A stretch of 64,000 nucleotides of DNA from the NCBI RefSeq assembly GCF_004006395.2, contig NZ_CP029758.2:1116001-1180000 (forward strand), in the 5' to 3' direction. Shown here one piece after another: positions 61,551 through 64,000 of the stretch. A program made the translations under genes and the position numbers. Positions within the stretch are counted from its first letter, which is position 1, and every line of letters begins with the position of its first letter. Below the pieces are notes generated by a model, which did not search any database, had not been told where the DNA came from, and worked only from the letters and a program-made list of their open reading frames with translations. Origin of the DNA: Clostridium sp. AWRP (GTDB lineage Bacteria; Bacillota; Clostridia; Clostridiales; Clostridiaceae).

Positions 61551-62609
61551 ATGGCAAAATTACAAGAAACTAAAAAACCTTTTGCAATGGATCTGCAATT
61601 GTTTGCAGATACTAAGCCATTACCTGAAAATCAGCAAGACCAACAACAAGGAGGCCCGCAAAACCAACAGCAGACACAGCAGCAACCAGCACCACAAAGT
61701 TTAAGGGATCAAGCAATGGCAATCCTAGCACAAAGCCAGGGTGGAGATCCTTCTCAGGGAGTGGCCCCAACACAGGGACAACCACAGTCAACAGAAGGTA
61801 ATCCACAAGGAGAACAAACACCTAATCAAGCACCAGCAGGGGAACAACCTAATCAGGCTCCCGATAATGCTGATGCTTTAATTTTAGGCAAATTTAAAAG
61901 TCCTGAAGAATTAGCTAATTCTTATACTAACTTAGAGAAAATGAATACTCAAACCAGACAAGAGTTAGCACAGGCACAGCAAGCAGCTCAAGCAGCTGAA
62001 ATGGCAGTTGAACAAATGAAACAACAAATGCAGGGTATCGTTAATCCACAGCAGACACAACCACAACTAACGCCAGAGCAGCAAAATGAGGCATTTATGA
62101 ATAAGTTCTATGAAAATCCAACAGGAACTATTCAAGAAATGCTTAAAACTATAGTTGAGCCACAAATTCAGCCTATACAACAGCAAATGCAAGCACAACA
62201 GCAACAGCAAGCATGGAATCAAGCTGTAGGTGATTTTGCACAAAAGACACCAGATTTTGATAACTGGAAAGGACAAATGGGACAGGTACTAGATGCTAAT
62301 CCAAACCTAGCCGATTTAGCAAGAATACCAAATGGTTTAGAAATAGCCTATAACATGGCTAAAGGACAGAATTATCAAGACCCTAGTTCTATGCTTCAAA
62401 ATCAAGACTTTGTAAAACAAAATATTCTAAGTAACCAGGATATTAAAAATCAGATTATTCAAGAATATTTGCAAGGTATACAACAAGGGGAGAAAGCGCC
62501 TACCGTCATTAATGGCCAGGCAAATGGTTCAACGGTAGTAGTTCCAGAGGGTAAACCTCAAAATATGAAAGATGCCAGGGCAATGGCAATTAAAATGTTA
62601 CAAAGTTAA
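61551..62609 (+). CDS. capsid scaffold protein, Gln/Pro-rich
   Basis: 352 residues from ATG 61,551 (TTGGAGG site). The N-terminus is FAMDLQLFADTKPLPENQQD, then a long Gln/Pro/Gly-rich stretch, coiled coil (EMAVEQMKQQMQ) and a C-terminal MKDARAMAIKMLQS. Its place between portal and capsid, with MDLQLFA as often found at scaffold starts, supports the role: it guides procapsid assembly and is then removed. Confidence 0.88.
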   Translation: MAKLQETKKPFAMDLQLFADTKPLPENQQDQQQGGPQNQQQTQQQPAPQSLRDQAMAILAQSQGGDPSQGVAPTQGQPQSTEGNPQGEQTPNQAPAGEQPNQAPDNADALILGKFKSPEELANSYTNLEKMNTQTRQELAQAQQAAQAAEMAVEQMKQQMQGIVNPQQTQPQLTPEQQNEAFMNKFYENPTGTIQEMLKTIVEPQIQPIQQQMQAQQQQQAWNQAVGDFAQKTPDFDNWKGQMGQVLDANPNLADLARIPNGLEIAYNMAKGQNYQDPSSMLQNQDFVKQNILSNQDIKNQIIQEYLQGIQQGEKAPTVINGQANGSTVVVPEGKPQNMKDARAMAIKMLQS

Positions 62610-62635
62610 ACACGTAGATAAGGAGTGATTGGATT

Positions 62636-63820
62636 ATGGCAGTAACAATGGCAAGTGCAGATCAAATATTAAAAATTGTATATAGAGAATTATTAGCTAA
62701 TCAGTTAAACATAGAAACAGATCCATTATATAATGCGATAGAGAGTTCAACAGAGGGTGTGACAGGTAAGGAAGTTAGGGTTGCAGCACCATTTGGTGTA
62801 AATGGTGGTATAGGTGCAGGTGCAGAAGTTGGACCATTACCAAAGTCCAATGGAAATCAATATCAGCAATTTGTATCTACTCTAAAGAATCTCTATGGCA
62901 CACTTTCAATTTCAGATAAATCCATAAAGGCAACTTCAAATAATGAAGGTGCCTTTATAACTTTACTCGAATCAGAAATTGAAGGGTTAAAGAAAACAGC
63001 AAAGTTCAACCTTTCAAGGATGTTATACGGTGATGGAGTAGGAATTATAGCTACAGCAAAAGGGGCAGTTACATCTCAGTTAACAATACCGATAGATGGT
63101 TATAAATATTTAATTGAGGGACTAACAATTGATATATTAAGTGCTTCAACTCATGCACCTGTAACAAATGGTGCAGGAAGAAGAATCCTAAATGTAAATA
63201 GAGGTGCTACACCTTCTATAACCTTAGATACAGATGGTGGCAATGTAACTTTAGAAGGAACAGAAATAATTACTGTTCAGCAATCTTATAATATGGAAAT
63301 AATAGGACTGAAAGAAATATTTAAAAATACAGGTGCGCTATATGGAGTGGATAGGTCAGCTAACTACTGGATGGTTCCTTATATGCAATCTAGTATTGGT
63401 GCTATTTCGGATGTTAAAATACAGGCTGCAATTGATTATTTAGATGAAGTTGCAGGTTCAAAGGTTAATTTCCTATTGTGTTCAAGTGGTGTAAAAAGGG
63501 CATATCAGGCATACATGGAATCCACTAAGAGGAACGTTAATACGTTAAATTTATCTGGAGGTTTTACAGCTCTAAGCTATAATAACCAGCCCTTAGTTTC
63601 AAGTAAATTTGCCCCTACAGGTACATTAAAGTTGTTAGATACAACTAAGTTTACACAGTATAATATGGGAGATTGGGATTGGCTGCAAGGTACTATGGGT
63701 GCAATACTTACACAAGTAGCTGGAACTCCATTATGGGGAGCTACACTCGTTAAATATTGTGAGTTGATTTGTAAGCATCCTGGAGGTCAAGCAGAATTAA
63801 GCGGAGTAACTGAATCATAA
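62636..63820 (+). CDS. major capsid protein
   Basis: The 394-residue protein has an N-terminal ADQILKIVYRELLANQLNIE, a glycine-rich VAAPFGVNGGIGAGAEVGPL, TLKNLYGTLSISDKSIKATS and a late GDWDWLQGTMGAIL. This fits HK97-fold capsid proteins that use a separate scaffold protein. GGAGTGAT site; it directly follows the scaffold gene. Confidence 0.92.
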   Translation: MAVTMASADQILKIVYRELLANQLNIETDPLYNAIESSTEGVTGKEVRVAAPFGVNGGIGAGAEVGPLPKSNGNQYQQFVSTLKNLYGTLSISDKSIKATSNNEGAFITLLESEIEGLKKTAKFNLSRMLYGDGVGIIATAKGAVTSQLTIPIDGYKYLIEGLTIDILSASTHAPVTNGAGRRILNVNRGATPSITLDTDGGNVTLEGTEIITVQQSYNMEIIGLKEIFKNTGALYGVDRSANYWMVPYMQSSIGAISDVKIQAAIDYLDEVAGSKVNFLLCSSGVKRAYQAYMESTKRNVNTLNLSGGFTALSYNNQPLVSSKFAPTGTLKLLDTTKFTQYNMGDWDWLQGTMGAILTQVAGTPLWGATLVKYCELICKHPGGQAELSGVTES

Positions 63821-63849
63821 AAAAGGTAAGGATTAAAGCCTTACCTTTT
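63821..63849 (+). terminator. terminator after the capsid gene
   Basis: AAAAGGTAAGG (63,821-63,831) pairs perfectly with CCTTACCTTTT (63,839-63,849). Confidence 0.8.
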
Positions 63850-63870
63850 GCATTTAAGAAAGGTGATTTT

Positions 63871-64000
63871 ATGTATATAGATACAGATAGAGAAGTTATA
63901 ACTTCAAGTACCTGCAATATACCACAAAGATTAAAGCAGATAGATAAAGGCTATTTCGTGGTAAGAAATCATTCTATAGGACAATTTGAAGTACACCACA
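63871..64000 (+). CDS. phage head protein, partial (3' end outside window)
   Basis: ATG 63,871 with an AAAGGTGATT site opens a frame that runs to the window edge (YIDTDREVITSSTCNIPQRL). Position directly behind the capsid gene suggests a head-completion or connector protein. Confidence 0.65.
   Translation, partial: MYIDTDREVITSSTCNIPQRLKQIDKGYFVVRNHSIGQFEVHH

Larger units (their letters stand above)
23742..64000. mobile_element. prophage inserted in pilB (right end outside window)
   Basis: The order is serine recombinase, cargo, repressor/Cro switch, recombination and replication genes, late regulator, terminase, portal, scaffold and major capsid. It spans more than 40 kb, all early and late genes run left to right, and the tail and lysis genes must follow. 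Early and head genes look intact by length. The recombinase, at one end and pointing outward, is the usual arrangement for large serine integrases. Confidence 0.92.

Noticed and set aside
23742..64000. Integrative conjugative element
   Set aside because: The recombinase and ImmA/repressor would fit an ICE, but terminase, portal, scaffold and capsid genes show a phage.
1..64000. tRNA or rRNA genes
   Set aside because: I looked for cloverleaf-like sequences with GTTC/CCA ends and rRNA stretches; nothing convincing was found. The boxA-like repeats alone do not mark an rRNA operon.

Overview
The window is low-GC DNA with AGGAGG-type ribosome binding sites, frequent GTG/TTG starts and gene families typical of Clostridium sensu stricto. 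The block rluD-uraA-pyrR-rqcH-dapF fits a solventogenic or acetogenic Clostridium such as the kluyveri/ljungdahlii group; the species is a guess. Three zones can be told apart.

(1) 1-8.5 kb is mostly ordinary chromosome: an RluD-type pseudouridine synthase, uracil permease, PyrR with a PyrR-responsive attenuator, the ribosome-rescue factor RqcH, DapF, a lipoprotein, an ElaA-type acetyltransferase and an Asp/Glu racemase-family protein.

(2) 8.6-23.2 kb is an accessory region bounded by two direct copies of a 0.65-0.76 kb segment. Each copy holds a glycine-zipper microprotein gene, a decayed ImmA/IrrE gene and the 5' end of a pilB/gspE pilus ATPase gene. Between the copies lie small single-gene cassettes: a methyltransferase-like membrane protein, a frameshifted flavodoxin/ferredoxin, a DUF3139-like protein, two SAM methyltransferases, Sua5, a Crp/Fnr regulator and an agrD-agrC pair. 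Many are separated by copies of a roughly 210-bp element that contains a terminator-like hairpin followed by an extended -10 promoter. Two group II introns sit nested inside one another at 12.7-16.4 kb; the outer one has lost the core of its maturase.

(3) From about 23.74 kb to the window end is a prophage (more than 40 kb) inserted by a large serine recombinase into the Walker A codons of pilB. Behind the recombinase is about 11 kb of cargo: a broken unknown gene, an IS5-like remnant, an XRE/ImmA/PIN operon, a DUF3578-DUF3883 restriction-like protein, a two-gene module of a DUF4747-like protein and a four-helix membrane protein, an acetyltransferase, a zinc-ribbon membrane protein, and an ISL3-type IS with a perfect 8-bp target duplication. 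The lysogeny switch at 36.6-37.9 kb (ImmA, repressor, Cro-like) has four 15-bp operators. It is followed by early genes (Spo0E-like protein, SbcC-like ATPase, RecT, MBL-fold protein, DnaD-like initiator with iteron-like repeats, DnaC-like loader, XRE-MazG fusion, DUF1064), cargo genes, HicAB, candidate non-coding RNAs, a Mu Com homologue, a secreted discoidin/Ig-like protein, and the head module (TerS, TerL, portal, scaffold, major capsid), which runs off the end.

All functional calls come from motif recognition and family knowledge; no searches were run. The best candidate for an undescribed system is the cytosolic-plus-membrane gene pair at 30,997-32,709, beside a broken gene resembling nucleotide-binding defence proteins and opposite a restriction-like gene. 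The terminator-promoter repeat that punctuates the accessory genes is the second.
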